DNA of 64,000 bases from Morinoia aosen (GCA_030386875.1 CM059563.1:52145602-52209601), one strand, 5' to 3'; numbered from the stretch's first letter, positions 12,691 through 25,590 are shown. Numbers and translations are program-made. The notes: generated by a model from the sequence alone, not told the origin.

Positions 12691-15600
12691 TACCAAAGCA
12701 ACTAAGAATACAAGGTTTCAATGGACTCTTATTAAATCTTCTCATAACACTCCTTCGTAGTTTATCTAAAGATCCACTCTTCTGAATAAAATTCCACAAT
12801 AGCATCTCTTTTTCCCACTTTATATATACGAGTATTGCCATTAATATGAGTTTTAAATGTATGGTATTGTTGAATCCGTAAGTCTTATTATAGCCACTCT
12901 GTACCATAATTAAAAGACTTCCAACATTTCTTATTCATGTGCAGTTAAGTAGAACTTCGTCCCCTTTTAAAGTTTTCTCATAATAAATATTTGAAATGGT
13001 AAGGTAATTTCTATACAATCCTGTTTAATAGAAACGTTTCATGTCTCTTCAATTTTGTGATGTAGAGCACCAGTATCAACTCAATGGTAGTAATTGTATA
13101 AATTATACCATAATGTGGGTCCACCAACAATTTGTGACCATGACAACAAACGAAAGAGAAAACAAGCCAGGCTCGCTTCTTCCTCAATTAGGATGGCTAC
13201 CCTAATCTAGGGTAACCAGACTTCCCCTAGGGCAGAATTGTTTCAAACGAGATTGCATGCAGTCAGCTTTGGGAAATCGAGGGTTTTCGAATAGCGTTCA
13301 TTATTACCGGGGCCTCTTATATCTAGGGAGCACTATACAATCAATTACAATTTAGTAGATACTTTCTTGTGCGGGTGAATTCTGTATTTTCCAGGCATCA
13401 GAAGTTTACGAAAAAATAGGAATGGTGGTACCCTCAGTTTTATCAGATATCTTCGGGTTTTGCTAAGGTTCAACTACCGTATGCAATTTTTGCCTAAAGA
13501 AGTGGTAGAAACACAAACCTTGCTTGTTCTCACTGTTTCTGCGTCTAACGCAGAATTTATTTTTGAAGAACCGTCGCTGTCACGACTTGGCTTATCATCA
13601 ATTACTAAATCAAATACTAACTGCATTCTGTCTGAAAGGATCAGTCGTTCATCAGTTCGGTCGCAATTCCTTCTTTTCACTAGAAAATGTCCACATTTGC
13701 CCTTCAAATATTCATGTATGTGTAGAAAAGCCCACGGTGCCTAAAGCCCTTACCGCTGGTCCGTCTCCGGAAAATAGTTACAATTTTTGCGCTGAATATT
13801 TCAGTTAAAGTATAATCATGGGAGACTCAGCTTCATACCTGCTACGTTGTGAGGTTTCTGTATCCACGGTTCAGAGGATAAATTTTTATATTGTTCACTG
13901 TGCGTACATGTTATAATTGAAAGAAAATCTCACATGGAATGTTGGAAGAAAAATCAATTCCTAGTCCCCTCTGTACTCCTATTTAGCACAATTGCGTAAT
14001 TGAATTTAAAACAAATAGATATCTTTCAAAGCGAAAGGCAAATTATATTAAAATGTTCTTTACTGTGCGTACTGACAATTGCGTGGCTCAATTATAGAAG
14101 TTACAACAAATTTTTTAACAGTATATTGGTGAAAATTTGTACTTTCATTTTCAGTGTTTCTGAAGCCAAACTTAAATACACAGATCATGCTCGCAACTTT
14201 AGTAGCTCGGAATACAATTTAGCTTCTTCAAATGGTCTTATTTTACATTCTAAAATAATGCGCGATATATGTCTACGATTTTTAAAGGAATGCTGACGTT
14301 CAAATGTTAGGCATCTAGTTACCCGAGAATTTGTCGAGTGCAGCAGTCGTTGCGACAGCTGAGAAAGAGAAAATCATCAACCATCACACCAAGCACAGAT
14401 GCTTAGTAAAAAATGATGTACGTTCCAAAATGTTTTAAACAGCAAACGAAGGCAACAAAGCAGATCTGTAGGTATTATTTCGGTTTAGAAACTCATAACA
14501 GTTCTGTTTGAATGGCCTCCATTGAGGTAAAAAGCTACCTGTTGCTGAGTTAATATAATTTTTAGGGCTATCAGAATACGAAATCATATCGCAAAATTGA
14601 CATGGTGTCTTTCATTTGAATTTTCATTGATAATTTTTTGATATTTTGAAAACTCGTACATCATCTCACTTTTGTTCACTCAACATATTTTGTAGTTTCC
14701 TGATCGATTGCGCTCAGTTTATTGTTCACACATCCAAACAATAATAAAATACGCGTCTGCCCGTCAGTCGAACCGGCCGTCGCAGCTTGAAAATCCAATA
14801 TATTTGGTCCATGGCACAAATGTGCTCACGATTCTACTTTTTATGTGCTCTCACCATAAATAAGAGCTTGAAAGAACTTGTATTCGAGCTAGAAAAATTC
14901 GCTGAAATCAAAGAGCCGTTAGAAAGCTATCTTATACCAACGCCGACAACTGCATTGATCTCATACGAATTGCGCCGAGCTTTAATGAATGAAATGTTGT
15001 TTAATTACCATATCACTTCTCTTCATGAAGTTTTTGATGCCTTAATGTAAGCAAGCAGAAAAAATTTGAAGTTGCCTATTCCACTCCTCAGCGTCTGCAT
15101 CTAGGGTGCACCCGGGGACGTGATCTGATATCCGTTTCCTTTGCTCTTTTAAAAACAGTGAATGATTCACGGGAGTTATAGAACACTACCCTATCGAACG
15201 CCGTCGTTTCAAACGGCCCGTGTGCACTAGATAGTGGATTTTTTCTTCTCTAATAGCGGGATGCACTTACTTTGAAACATCAGATTAGGTCCGCTGCTAT
15301 GCAGCTTAATTACTTAGAGCAAAAAAGGCAGCAAAAATTCATTGTTGCAAAGATTCAACTGGTACCATAGTGTGTTTCCTAATTTATTAATTTGCTCAGG
15401 ATGCTTTCGTTAATTTTACAGTACAACAAAAATTCACGTGCTCGCATCAGAATGACTAGCTACAAATATGGAGATTTAACTTTTGTTATTTTGTAGCCAT
15501 CAATTCAAATAATTTAAAATGAATTTTTAAGTTTCTTCCTTAGTGTATACGATCCGTCAAAAGTGACGGGATTCGATATTTTACTTAAACAAATCTTCCA

Positions 15601-16489
15601 GATGTGGATGACAAACAAATATATCCATCTTAATACTACCTGCGATTAAAATATTTTTGCACTTGATGAAACTCGTATCACAGATACGGCCATTAAACAT
15701 CCTTTTAATTAAAGCATGGAAGAGAGACGGACCACAAACCAAGTCGGACCAACCAATTTAATGTGTTTAATGAGATTCTCATTCTAATAATATCAAAGAA
15801 AGTACGGACAAGAAAACTATACGAAATAATTTATGGTACTTGTGGGTTATCAGTCACTATACTTGTTTAGGGAAAAAAGTGTTTTTTTTGGAGAAAAAGT
15901 GTAAAATTTATTTTTTTTATGAATTTTGAATTTATGTTCTGGACAGTATGAATGGATTTTTCATATGAGAAGGGATCCTTGTTGATTTATATTTATTTCT
16001 AATGTAATGAATCTCTGGGACCTTCCTCTTCAGTTCTTGGAAGGTCCCAAAGATTCATTTTGGCCCGAAACAAAACAAAAATTAAAAACAATAAAAATTA
16101 ATGATAACGTGTGGACACGACCTGTCAAAAAAATGACAAAATTAGATATCGGACTGACTGAGCTTTAACATGGCTTTCCCATGATTTCCCATGCTAGTCT
16201 ATGGCTCTCCTATCCTTCCCTAAGTCTCAACCGCTGATATACTATACAACCTAACCTACCAATACGCGTGATATTCATCCCAACTCGGAATCTGCTGGTT
16301 TGATGAAGCTTGTATCACTGATACGCTCATCACACACTTTCGGCTGGTGGGTGTGACACACAGACGGACGGACGGACGCGGCACTTATTATTATAGTGAT
16401 AGTGATTTCACTAAGCTAGTCTAACTCAACCTAACCTTAACATCAAAAGGAAACCAATTCAAAAGGAAACCAAAACATAGGTACCGTAC
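12691..16489. other. Non-coding stretch with short unassigned frames
   Basis: Frames of 77-98 codons at 13460-13808, 14000-14296 and 14787-15050 show no motif I recognise. Those near 13.5 kb overlap on both strands, so none is called a gene. Confidence 0.6.
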
Positions 16490-16750
16490 TTACGAGGCCT
16501 GTCTAAAAAGTATCCGACCTTTGACCAGAAAAATATTTCGAATACCTGACGGAGTTGGGACACTAATCCCCTTCAAAGTAGGCCCTTTGTGCTTGCAGAC
16601 ACTCAGCCCACCGATCCTTCCGCTGCTGAAACACCCCTGGCAGCCTTCTTTTGGAATGGTGTTCAGCTCGGTCGTGGCGTTCCGCATTATCTCTTCTCTA
16701 CTCTCAAAACGGGATCCTTTCAGTGGCGTTTTCAATTTTGTTCACCTCAC
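16490..16750 (-). pseudogene. mariner transposase C-terminal fragment with its terminal repeat
   Basis: The terminal repeat TACGAGGCCTGTCTAAAAAG begins at 16491. Minus-strand translation gives LKGSRFESREEIMRNATTEL followed by NTIPKE, then in another frame CFQQRKDRWAECLQAQRAYFEGD. This corresponds to the mariner end LKG.RFES.E.I...A..EL..IPK..F..CF..W..RW..C....G.YFEGD. A frameshift separates the two parts, and everything upstream (DDD catalytic core) is missing. Plain DNA transposon relic. Confidence 0.85.
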
Positions 16751-17715
16751 GTGGATAATACTTTCCTGCCCTATCGAGACCAAATTCATGCTGAGTTATT
16801 TAGGGCTATTTGAATTAACACATCGTGGCATAAAATTTACAATGGAAATTGGGCGAGATCGCAAAAAATTGTTTTAAGATTAAATAATCCTCGACAAATT
16901 TGAGTGCTCAGTTCATAGGCGAGAAGTTATTCCCTTTTTGTCTACGGTCTTTCACGAGAAATAATTTCATAACATTTATAGCCCAGCCGCATAAAGTTTT
17001 GTTTACGGTTTATTTTTGCATATCGACTGCAGTTTTTCTTTTAATTTTTCTGACTCAAAAATACGTTCATTTTTCGATAAATTTCATGGCAAATTTATTA
17101 GCCAGCAACGCTGATGCTGTTAAGTATACATTTCCGCACTTTGATGCAAAGTGTGAAGTTTGCGGAAAGAATTGGTCATTGTTGTTTCACAATACGCTAT
17201 TGATATGAATGTAGGGATTTTTCTTTCGAGAAATATAAGTGTTGGTTCGTCGTACAATTATGAGTATGAACTTGCGTTCAGAGAGCAACCTGCTGTTGTT
17301 TATTATTTTGGTTGCACACGAAGAGCATCGGATGGATTTCTCGCACTATCCGCACTTCATCTTGTACGAATTCTGGCTGGCATTTTCGTACAGATCCAAT
17401 TGTAACCAAACCCCATTTTTGGTGTCCGTGACCATTCCGAACAATATAATCGTTCAGCTTCAATTATTGTGTTTTCAATTTTTAACAAAAGAATAATTTT
17501 CCACAAATATGCGAATACTGGATCCCTTCAACATTTTGATGAAAGATAAGTCGGTTCTGAACAACAGTCTCAGTTCGTACACCATAGTAACAGTGAAATA
17601 GGTAACCGCATTTAGTATCATGTTTTCTTTTTAAAATTATTAATACGGCATTAATTAGCTTTTACTTTGAAATTTGTTTCACAGCACAGTCACTGACGAT
17701 GGCGATCGACCGATT
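16751..17715. other. Non-coding stretch
   Basis: Several overlapping frames of 60-100 codons on both strands (16900-17496), with no recognisable motif. Part may be decayed transposon interior next to the mariner end. Confidence 0.55.
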
Positions 17716-18414
17716 GATATGATATCGGATGTTATGCTCCGTATATGATAAACGTTCATTATATATTGATATGATATCGGATGTTATGCTCCGTATATGA
17801 TAAACGTTCATTATATATTGATATGATATCGGATGTTATGCTCCGTATATGATAAACGTTCATTATAATATCGGATGTTATGCTCCGTATTTGATAAACG
17901 TTCATTATATCGGATGTTATGCTCCGTATATGATAAACGTTCATTATATCGGATGTTATGCTCCGTATATGATAAACGTTCATTATATCGGATGTTATGC
18001 TCCGTATATGATAAACGTTCATTATATCGGATGTTATGCTCCGTATATGATAAACGTTCATTATATCGGATGTTATGCTCCGTATATGATAAACGTTCAT
18101 TATATCGGATGTTATGCTCCGTATATGGTAAACGTTCATTATATCGGATGTTATGCTCCGTATATGGTAAACGTTCATTATATCGGATGTTATGCTCCGT
18201 ATATGATAAACGTTCATTATATCGGATGTTATGCTCCGTATATGGTAAACGTTCATTATATCGGATGTTATGCTCCGTATATGATAAACGTTCATTATAT
18301 CGGATGTTATGCTCCGTATATGATAAACGTTCATTATATCGGATGTTATGCTCCGTATATGATAAACGTTCATTATATCGGATGTTATGCTCCGTATATG
18401 ATAAACGTTCATTA
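17716..18414 (+). repeat. 39-bp minisatellite with a 52-bp variant at its left end
   Basis: The first units have period 52 (an extra TATATTGATATGA). From about 17868 the unit is 39 bp (TATCGGATGTTATGCTCCGT ATATGATAAACGTTCATTA), roughly 14 copies with only ATGATAAA/ATGGTAAA changes. Being a multiple of three, it leaves frames open on both strands (for example MNVYHIRSITSDI reverse). These are not genes. Confidence 0.96.
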
Positions 18415-18713
18415 TAATTTAACTTGCTGCTTTTGTAACCGCTTCTCTATCCTGAAGATCTTCACAATAATACAGAATGAATAGTAATTATCCTCACTAT
18501 GTTCAGTGCCGAGTGTAATGGGATTTTTATTAATTTTTTCTATGAATTTCTAAAAACACTAAATGCCTGTGAAACAGATGACTCCGTATATCGAAAACGT
18601 TTAAAACAAGCGATAGAAATAGCAAGGGAAACACTTTTATGAACATTAAAATCTTATTTCCAAATTTTTAGCAATCCTCCATAACAAAATGACACCAGAG
18701 CTACACTGTAAGG

Positions 18714-19145
18714 CAATGGTTCTCAATCAGAGGTAAATTTACCCCTGGTAGAGCTGAATTTCAGCCTTAAGTATTCAATGCATAAAGCAGGGGGTTCAAT
18801 GATGAAGGATAGGTGGAGAATTGCTGCTGTAGGGTAAATAATTTTGGCGCGTAGGGTAAAGTATTTAGTGCTCGTGGGGGCCCATAGCTGGCGACGGACG
18901 ACGGTATTGGCAACCCGGCCCGTCCCGTCCGTTCCGTCAGTGTGGTGTAAGGTGTAAGGGTGAGAGGGTGCGCAACCTTAAAATGCGGAAAACATGTGCA
19001 GCATCTTCGTTGGTTTCTGCAGCGGTGTTGAAAAGTAGTACCTTCTACGTTACGCAGCGAGATGTGATATTCAATGCTTGTGGTAAACTTTGGAGATAGC
19101 CTATTCTTCCATATGGTTGTATGCAGTTCCGTTTGTCTTAACAAC
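18714..19145 (-). pseudogene. hAT-type transposon right-end fragment
   Basis: The end CAATGGTTCTCAATCAGAGG with TAAATTTACCCCTGG resembles hAT termini of the CAGTGGTTCTCAA type. The minus strand holds KNRLSPKFTTSIEYHISL, which looks like the final K.RNRL......L..ALS segment of hAT transposases. No dimerisation core or catalytic residues remain. Family call is tentative. Confidence 0.45.
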
Positions 19146-19734
19146 GGTAGAAAAACATATTTCTAACAGGCCCGCTTGAACTGCATCCAGTTCTACCGAG
19201 TTTCAGCTGCTCAGACATTGAAGTTCCGCTCCGGTGTAACAGGAAACAGGAAAAATACGCTATCACGAGAACACAGCTAGGAGGCTCAAATTCTTTAAAA
19301 AAAATTTTGAGGGCTTCTATGACGAGTCTAACTGCACATAAATCAGCTCTATAAATATCAATGTTCCTTCCAAACTGTTCGTCACCGTGAAGAAATTATG
19401 AGAATTTGCATGTCGATTATTTGTTTCTATTGGATAATTAATCTAAAATGTTTATGCGTCATTTGAGTGTGGAGATTCGAAGTCCAATTGCCGGGGTTGT
19501 TGCATTTGTTAGCTCGCTAAGAAAGATTCAAAGGTTCACACTCGTAATTCATACGGCCAACCGTAATTTTTTTATTGTTTTTATTTCATCGTAGAGTTAG
19601 TCCTTGACTTATACGACAAAACTAGGCTATAGGTCTAGACATGGATGTGACCGTCCATTGAATATCCAAACTTATTCGGAAACCATCTGTGGTGAGATAT
19701 AATAACTGTACATGATAGGTGTGATTACTACCTT

Positions 19735-19985
19735 GTATGTTGGAGACGGGGGTTCGTATCCCGGCGCTGGCGCGGCGATTTTCCCCGTTGGGTATAAGGG
19801 AAAGCTCAAGCACAATACCCCACTCAACCCAGGTGTCGGAAATGGGTACCGGCTCTACGGGGGAACCGTCATGATGTCCTATATATAGTGTTAGTTATAA
19901 GTCATTTGAAAAGCCAGTGTTCAAGATCATATGTATCAGGCTTGATTGGAAATAAAGCATCCCAAAGATGCCGATGTTTCTTGTT
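19735..19985 (+). mobile_element. tRNA-derived SINE, copy 2 (5' part lost or diverged)
   Basis: Starts near the B-box GGGTTCGTATCCCGGCG, with no convincing A box. It carries the same body and the same GGAAATAAAGCATCC end as the other two copies. Confidence 0.82.
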
Positions 19986-20149
19986 TTGTTTTACTATGTT
20001 GCACGTATTGGTGCAAGTACTGTACATGTAAATATTATGAAAAGGTGGTTCCTAGTGCTCTGATTTTCAAAGTAAAACCATTGCGCAGGAACACCAGGTC
20101 AACTTCGATTAGACCGGCCTGACCTGATCATTACATTGACTAGCCGGCA

Positions 20150-20330
20150 CCCTTTGATGGATACAATTATTGTACCTATGGGAATTAGCACTCATAGGGG
20201 GAATATGTGAGATCCTCAGATGAGAGCCAGTAGGCCTTCTTTTTGTTGAAATAATTTTTTTTTGTTAAGGAAGGACATCTCTGTTAAGGACATCTTTTTT
20301 CGGTTCACTGCTGTTCCGTTTCTCACCACC

Positions 20331-20390
<60 letters not shown>

Positions 20391-20575
20391 TACTACTACT
20401 TCAACTTTTTTCTTTCTTCACGAACTTCTTTCTCAACTTCTGTTTCTGTACACCTTGTGCATTGATTTCGCGTTCCCTCAATTCTATAATAAATGGTGCC
20501 TACCTATTTTCTCTGTTTGGAATATCTTTGTTGTGGTTAGGGAAGCTTTAACAAACATCTAATCCATCAGACCAG
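20150..20575 (+). repeat. Dispersed ~370-bp repeat, copy 1
   Basis: Consensus of the family: a 5' end with GATACAActaTTGTATC (7-bp perfect hairpin) and TATGGGAATTAGCGCTCCCA; a middle with CGGTTCACTGCTGTCCTGTT TTTCAGCACC; and a 3' end with CCATACTAAATGGTGCC, TTGTGGTTAGGGAGGC and AACTAACATCTAATCTAATC. It has no A/B box and no coding frame. This copy has lost part of the hairpin and contains a TA microsatellite. Confidence 0.85.
20332..20400. repeat. TA microsatellite followed by a short CTA run, inside a dispersed-repeat copy
   Basis: The tract sits exactly where other copies of the dispersed repeat read CACCTACTACTTTC, so it seems to have grown from that CTACTAC stretch after insertion. Confidence 0.95.
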
Positions 20576-20850
20576 TCGGTAATCGCAAGGAAATGAACTC
20601 TTCACTGTGTCAGTCAGTAGCTCAGTGCGCCCGCTATATTTCACCTTCATGCTTGAGATCTGCCTGGTGAAAATAAATTTGTGCGACTGAACGAGCTTTC
20701 ATTACATCAACGTCTTGTTACCTTAGAGTCGACTTCAGTTATCCTATAAGGGCGACTTCTTGAAAGCGTTTTTCTCGGATGCATGTGGTTGAGCTTTATT
20801 TTTACAGTCGTGTTGGTATCGTTATTTTTTGGTTCATTACTTGTATTTAT

Positions 20851-21528
20851 GGTCAATGTGAAGTTTCATGCAATCACGGAAATTGATAATGATATTCCAA
20901 ACAATCACTAAAGGAACCCATTTAAGAACGTTTTTCATGGACGACATTTTGCTCGCTGATGCGTTATTTTCGAATTATTGAACTTTGAAGTTGGCCGTCG
21001 CGCGCCCAAGGAAGCGAGCGTAATTTAATTAAAAACGGAAGCTAACCCCCTATTACAAACGTAAAGAGGTTGGGTCGTGAGGGGTAGCCACAGTTCTTTT
21101 AGTGAAAAGTATAAATAAAGCTTCTAAACCACCCATTAGGGTGACGACCGCAATCTTGTTTACATCGGGTCTAACATGGCGAACACCACCATGGGCGCCG
21201 CCATTTTGGACCCGATGTCAACAAGATTGCGGTCGTCACCCTAATGGGTGGGTTAGAAGCTTTATTTATAATTTTCACTAGAAGAACTGTGCCTCCCCCT
21301 CACGACCCAACCTCTTTACGTTTGTAATATCTTCCGTTATTAATTAAATTACGTTTCACGCGCTCGCTTCCTTTGGCGCCAAGGCCAACTTCAAAGTTCA
21401 ATTATTCGAAAATAACGCATCAGCGAGCAGAATGTCATTCATGTAAAACGTTCTGAAATGTGTTCCTTTAATGATTCCTGGGATCGGCATTATTATTTTC
21501 CGTGATTGCATGAAACTTCATATTGACC
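20851..21528. mobile_element. Foldback element (GGT...ACC family), copy 4, with 8-bp target duplication
   Basis: Begins GGTCAATGTGAAGTTTCATG and ends CATGAAACTTCATATTGACC, flanked by the perfect direct repeat GTATTTAT. The arms (about 300 bp) include the sub-terminal motif CATTCTGCTCGCTGATGCG shared with copies 1-3. The central loop (about 21170-21205) contains ATGGCG...CGCCAT. The interior near the loop is unrelated to copy 3, so the family keeps its ends and changes its middle. Confidence 0.88.
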
Positions 21529-21711
21529 GTATTTATATGCATTATCGAACTTAGATTAACCCAACTAAGCGAATGTGTTTTTTATGTTTTTATCTTAATC
21601 GTTTACTTCGACCCTTGATATGGGTCTTGCTCAAGTGTACATATCAACTAAGGATCTTAATGCCAAGACGTTTTAAAAACCAACCTTGTACAATTTCATG
21701 TATCAAATTTA

Positions 21712-22008
21712 TGGGCCCGAGCTGAGCGTTAGGTAGGCCTTCTTTTTGTTGAAATAAAATGTCTTTTGTTATGTTGAGGACCACCTTTTTTCGGTTCACT
21801 ACTGTCCTGTTTTTCAGCACCTCTGACTTTCTTCTTCAACTTTTATCTTATTTCATGAACTTGTTTCTCATCTTACTGTTTCTATGCCATTTCAGCATAG
21901 ATTCCTCATTTTCTTATCTCCATACTAAATGGTGCCTTTCTCCTTCCTCTCTTCGATACGCTCTATTTTTGTAGCGGTTAGGCAGGCTTAAACTAACTTA
22001 TAATCATA
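21712..22008 (+). repeat. Dispersed ~370-bp repeat, copy 2 (5' truncated)
   Basis: Begins at GGGCCCGAGCTGAGCGTTAG. The tail TAATCATATAATCATG replaces the usual TAATCTAATC. Confidence 0.85.
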
Positions 22009-22427
22009 TAATCATGTATCAACTTTATTGGAAATAATTTTCTTCATGTGTCGCATGTGCAAAATTTGTTTTTCAAGTGATTAAGAAGTGGTCCAATAGC
22101 GCCACTAGAAACGAAGCTCGTGTCACGAGTGAAGGAGCGAAGTGAGCTAGTGTGCCGGAGTGTAGAAAAAGGAGGAAATTCGATGGGACAACGAGGAGAT
22201 GTGCTTCACGTGTGCTGCCAGAAATGCGATTGGGTTGCAATGTCTTCAAGTTTTGCACACTTCTTGAGTTGAGTTTCGAATGATTGAACTTAGATCGAAT
22301 TTAATTATAAATTCTGAGTATATATTTGTCTAAATTACATGTAGAAGTGAAATTTTCTGGAATCATTGTCGGCGAGGTGTAAACGTATTACTTCCTCAAA
22401 AAACGCATTGTATTTTTTACGATTACT

Positions 22428-22976
22428 GGTAAATCTGAAGGATATGTCAGTTATCGATTTTCGACTTTTTGGTGCCTGAACCTAATTAATTGAATCAAAA
22501 TAAACAAGTTCTCTTCTATGCACTTTCCGTCTCAAATGAGTATTTTACGATTTATAGCGGTAAGTTTAGTTTCGTCATTGAAGACGAATGCGGTCGAATA
22601 AACAGCTACTCGTCGATTTTCGAATTTTTGTTGCTTGAATCATAGTAATAACATCGAAATAAACAACTTTTCTTCCATACACTTTTTGCTTCAAATGAGT
22701 ATTTAACGAGGTACAGCGGTAGGTTTTGTTTCGTCTTTGATGATGATCGCGCTGGAAGCGAGTGCGCATTGCAGCGTTGCTGTCCGACGTGCTCCTTGAA
22801 TTACTCGCCGCTTCAAACACTGGAGTTGCGGTAAGTCATTTACCGCTATAACTAATAACATTACTCATTTGAGACGGAAAGTGCATAGAAGAAAACTTGG
22901 TTATTTTGATCTAATTAACTATGCTTAGGCATCGAAATTTACAAAATCGATAACTGACATATCCTTCAGATTTACC
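22428..22976. mobile_element. Foldback element with GGTAAATC termini and 8-bp target duplication
   Basis: Begins GGTAAATCTGAAGGATATGT and ends with its exact reverse complement, flanked by the perfect direct repeat CGATTACT. The left arm is partly duplicated inside (about 22600-22740 repeats about 22460-22575). It ends in GGT...ACC and has an 8-bp duplication like the GGTCAATA family, suggesting the same transposase superfamily. No transposase is present. Confidence 0.87.
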
Positions 22977-23334
22977 CGATTACTATATAAAGTGTCGTCT
23001 GTTCATAATTAATCTACTTAATTAATAAATTGCTTATTGATCACTTGATGAACTGCTAATTGCGTATTGAACACTGAGTGGTTCAGATAGAAATATTGTC
23101 AAGTATCTGCTACATATATTGGGGTTCACTATTACTTTTTAACTTATTTACTACAGCCGTTTCCAGGGCTGGAGCATTGGATGATCTGAACCGATTGGTG
23201 TCTGCCAATGTTTCCAATGGTACTGGTAGCTGAGGACAAACTGGATTTAAATTTTCTGCTTATACTACGTTTTGGAAAAGCATTTTCCGTTTTTGAGTTT
23301 ACAGTATTTATACGCACTCCGTTAGGTATAGGTA

Positions 23335-23930
23335 TCTCCCCTATACTAACAAGGGACTAGCGCCCCCTGGGAGATACTGTTAGGCTACCTTTCCGTTAGA
23401 TAGTTAGATAGTCCTTCGGGACTTCTATCTTCTGTTCCACTTTGCTTCTTCCAGTTTACATACGTTCTTTGTACGCTCTTCTTAGTCTTTTTTGCCTCTT
23501 CTTTCTTAACTTACTGTGTCTATTTGCAGGATATTCTGTGTAGTAATACACCTTGTGAATAGGTCCCTCAGAGGGATACAACTATTGGATCTGTGGGAAT
23601 TAGCACTGCCAGGGGGAAAATGTGAGAGCCCGAGCTGAGAGTTAGGTGGGCCTTTTTTTTGTTGAAATAAAATGTTTGTGCTATGTTAAGGACCATCTTT
23701 TTCTCGGTTCACTGATGTCCTGTTTTTCAGCACCAACTACTTTTTTCTTCGACTTCGATCTTGTTTCTTAATCTTCTTTCTCAATTTACTGTTTCTGTAC
23801 CCTTTCTGCATAGATTCCGCGTTCCCTTAACTCCATACTAAATGGTGCTTTTCTCTTTCCTCTCTTTAAATCGCTGTTGTGGCGGATAGAGAGGCTTAAA
23901 CTAACTAATACTCTAATCTAATCCTTGTGA
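23335..23930 (+). repeat. Dispersed ~370-bp repeat, an old diverged copy followed by a good copy (3)
   Basis: 23335-23600 is a distant relative (CTTCTTTCTTAACTTACTGT, CACCTTGTGAATAG). From 23568 a near-consensus copy runs to CTAATCTAATCC. A further 3' half follows at 23930-24010. Confidence 0.8.
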
Positions 23931-24010
23931 ACGGGTTCCCCATTTTCTAAAGTCGATACTAAATGGTCCCCTTATATTTCCTTTCTTGAAATCGCTTTTG
24001 TTGTGATTTC

Positions 24011-25199
24011 TTAGATCTGTGCTATCTTATATAATTATAGTTAAGGTGTTAAGCTGGTACTAAATAGTTCAGGGATCAATCATGCCATTAGCGAGAGATA
24101 GAAAAAAGGTGTGTTGAGTGTGAAGATACAGCGGGATGAATTGCGTTCTTAACGAATCAAGTTCTTTTCACATTCAGGAGTATTTTACTGTCATCCTTCA
24201 TTTTTTTGGTATTGGGTTGTGGGTTTTGCGAGTTGATGATTGAGTCTCAATTTCTTTCTTTATTAGTTTACAATTCTGCGGATGTTTATATAGCGCAAAT
24301 TCTGCTGTCGTGAATAGTATTTGTGTATAAATAAGTGAAGGCTTATTTAACTGTTGCCATCAGTTTTGAAACGTTTAATGTCTTCCACGCCTGTGTGTCG
24401 CGTTGTGTGTCCTCGGCAAAATCTTTCGTACAGACGAACAGAAATGTTTTGCTCCAAAGGCAGGAATTCATGCAATATTGCAATGATGGCAAGTTTTCGT
24501 TGAGCAAAAAGCGAAGAACAATTTGAGGAAAGTGACCCTGACCCTGTGGTTGAAATCCCTGGCACTCAGCAGCGTCTATTTAAACAATTTATTTACCACA
24601 AACGATACAGCAGTAGATTGTTTAGGTCTAGTGCAATTGATACGTTTGAGTTAAGCTACTTATGAGTCCGACTAAGTTCAGTGACTTCTAGGGCAACCTA
24701 TCTTCAACGCTATTCTAAGGTGTACACTTATGTTTAACTTAATTGTGCACTTCAGAGAATTGTATTGCTACTCGAGTGGTTGTTCTTTAAGTTCGCCGGA
24801 GTTTTTGGCTGGACATGGCCCTCACTCTCGAATATTTAGCAGTTGATCGAGGTAATGAAGCCGGGCGTCAATTTATCACATAATTTTTAAAGGCTATTCG
24901 TACGTTATTTCCACCTGTTATCCTTTTACGCGAAAAAGCTCACAGGATTACTCCAAAGGTTCAAAATATCAGTTCCCAAGCTCTTGTATGTAGTTGGATA
25001 AATTCGCTATGTGCCAATCCGTGAAGCGCTCGCTAAATGGACCCCACAATGCGGGTGAGCGCTCACATGATGAGCGGGACATGACGCACGCCTGCCCGCC
25101 TCGCGGCCTTGCCGGTTGTTTTCTTCAAGGTCACCAATTCAGCTGCTGTGCTGTGTTGAGGCGGTGGGGTGGCCTCCTTCTGTCTTCTACCACCGCCGT
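24011..25199. other. Non-coding stretch between dispersed repeats
   Basis: A GC-rich patch at 25020-25110 is the only compositional feature. No gene is supported. Confidence 0.6.
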
Positions 25200-25590
25200 A
25201 GCAGTGCCAGATTTGCGGTTTGACTCTTCATTCTTGTGAGATTCGACCGAATTCTATTTCCTCCTCCTTTCTTGTACCATCACCATAGCATTGCCAGATT
25301 TGCGGTTTTACTCTTCATCCTTGTGAGATTCGACCGAATTCGATTCCATTCTCCTGTCTTCTATCATAGCACTGCCAGATTTGCGGTTTTACTACTTGTG
25401 AGATTCGACCGAATTCTATTAGGCGCGGAACACTTCTTGTTGCTGAGCTTTGGTATACAATTTCGAATGAACAAATAAGAATATTTCTTACGAGATTCAG
25501 CAAGATTCGACTGAACTTGATTAGGTGCGGAACGCATCGTTACTGAGCATTGGTATACAATTTCGAATGAATGTATAAGAATCTTTTTAT
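25200..25590 (+). repeat. Imperfect direct repeats of about 75-85 bp
   Basis: Three copies of GCCAGATTTGCGGTTTxAC...TTGTGAGATTCGACCGAATT lie at about 25208, 25292 and 25372. A second repeated block (TTAGGxGCGGAAC...GGTATACAATTTCGAATGAA) is found at 25418 and 25522. This looks like local tandem duplication without a coding frame common to the copies. Confidence 0.85.

Noticed and set aside
13460-13808. Overlapping frames of 77-94 codons near 13.5 kb
   Set aside because: Open on both strands, no family resemblance, and no splice context; left as unassigned.
17759-18484. Frames of 180-217 codons (MNVYHIRSITSDI repeats and others)
   Set aside because: 39-bp tandem array, open on both strands purely because the unit is a multiple of three.
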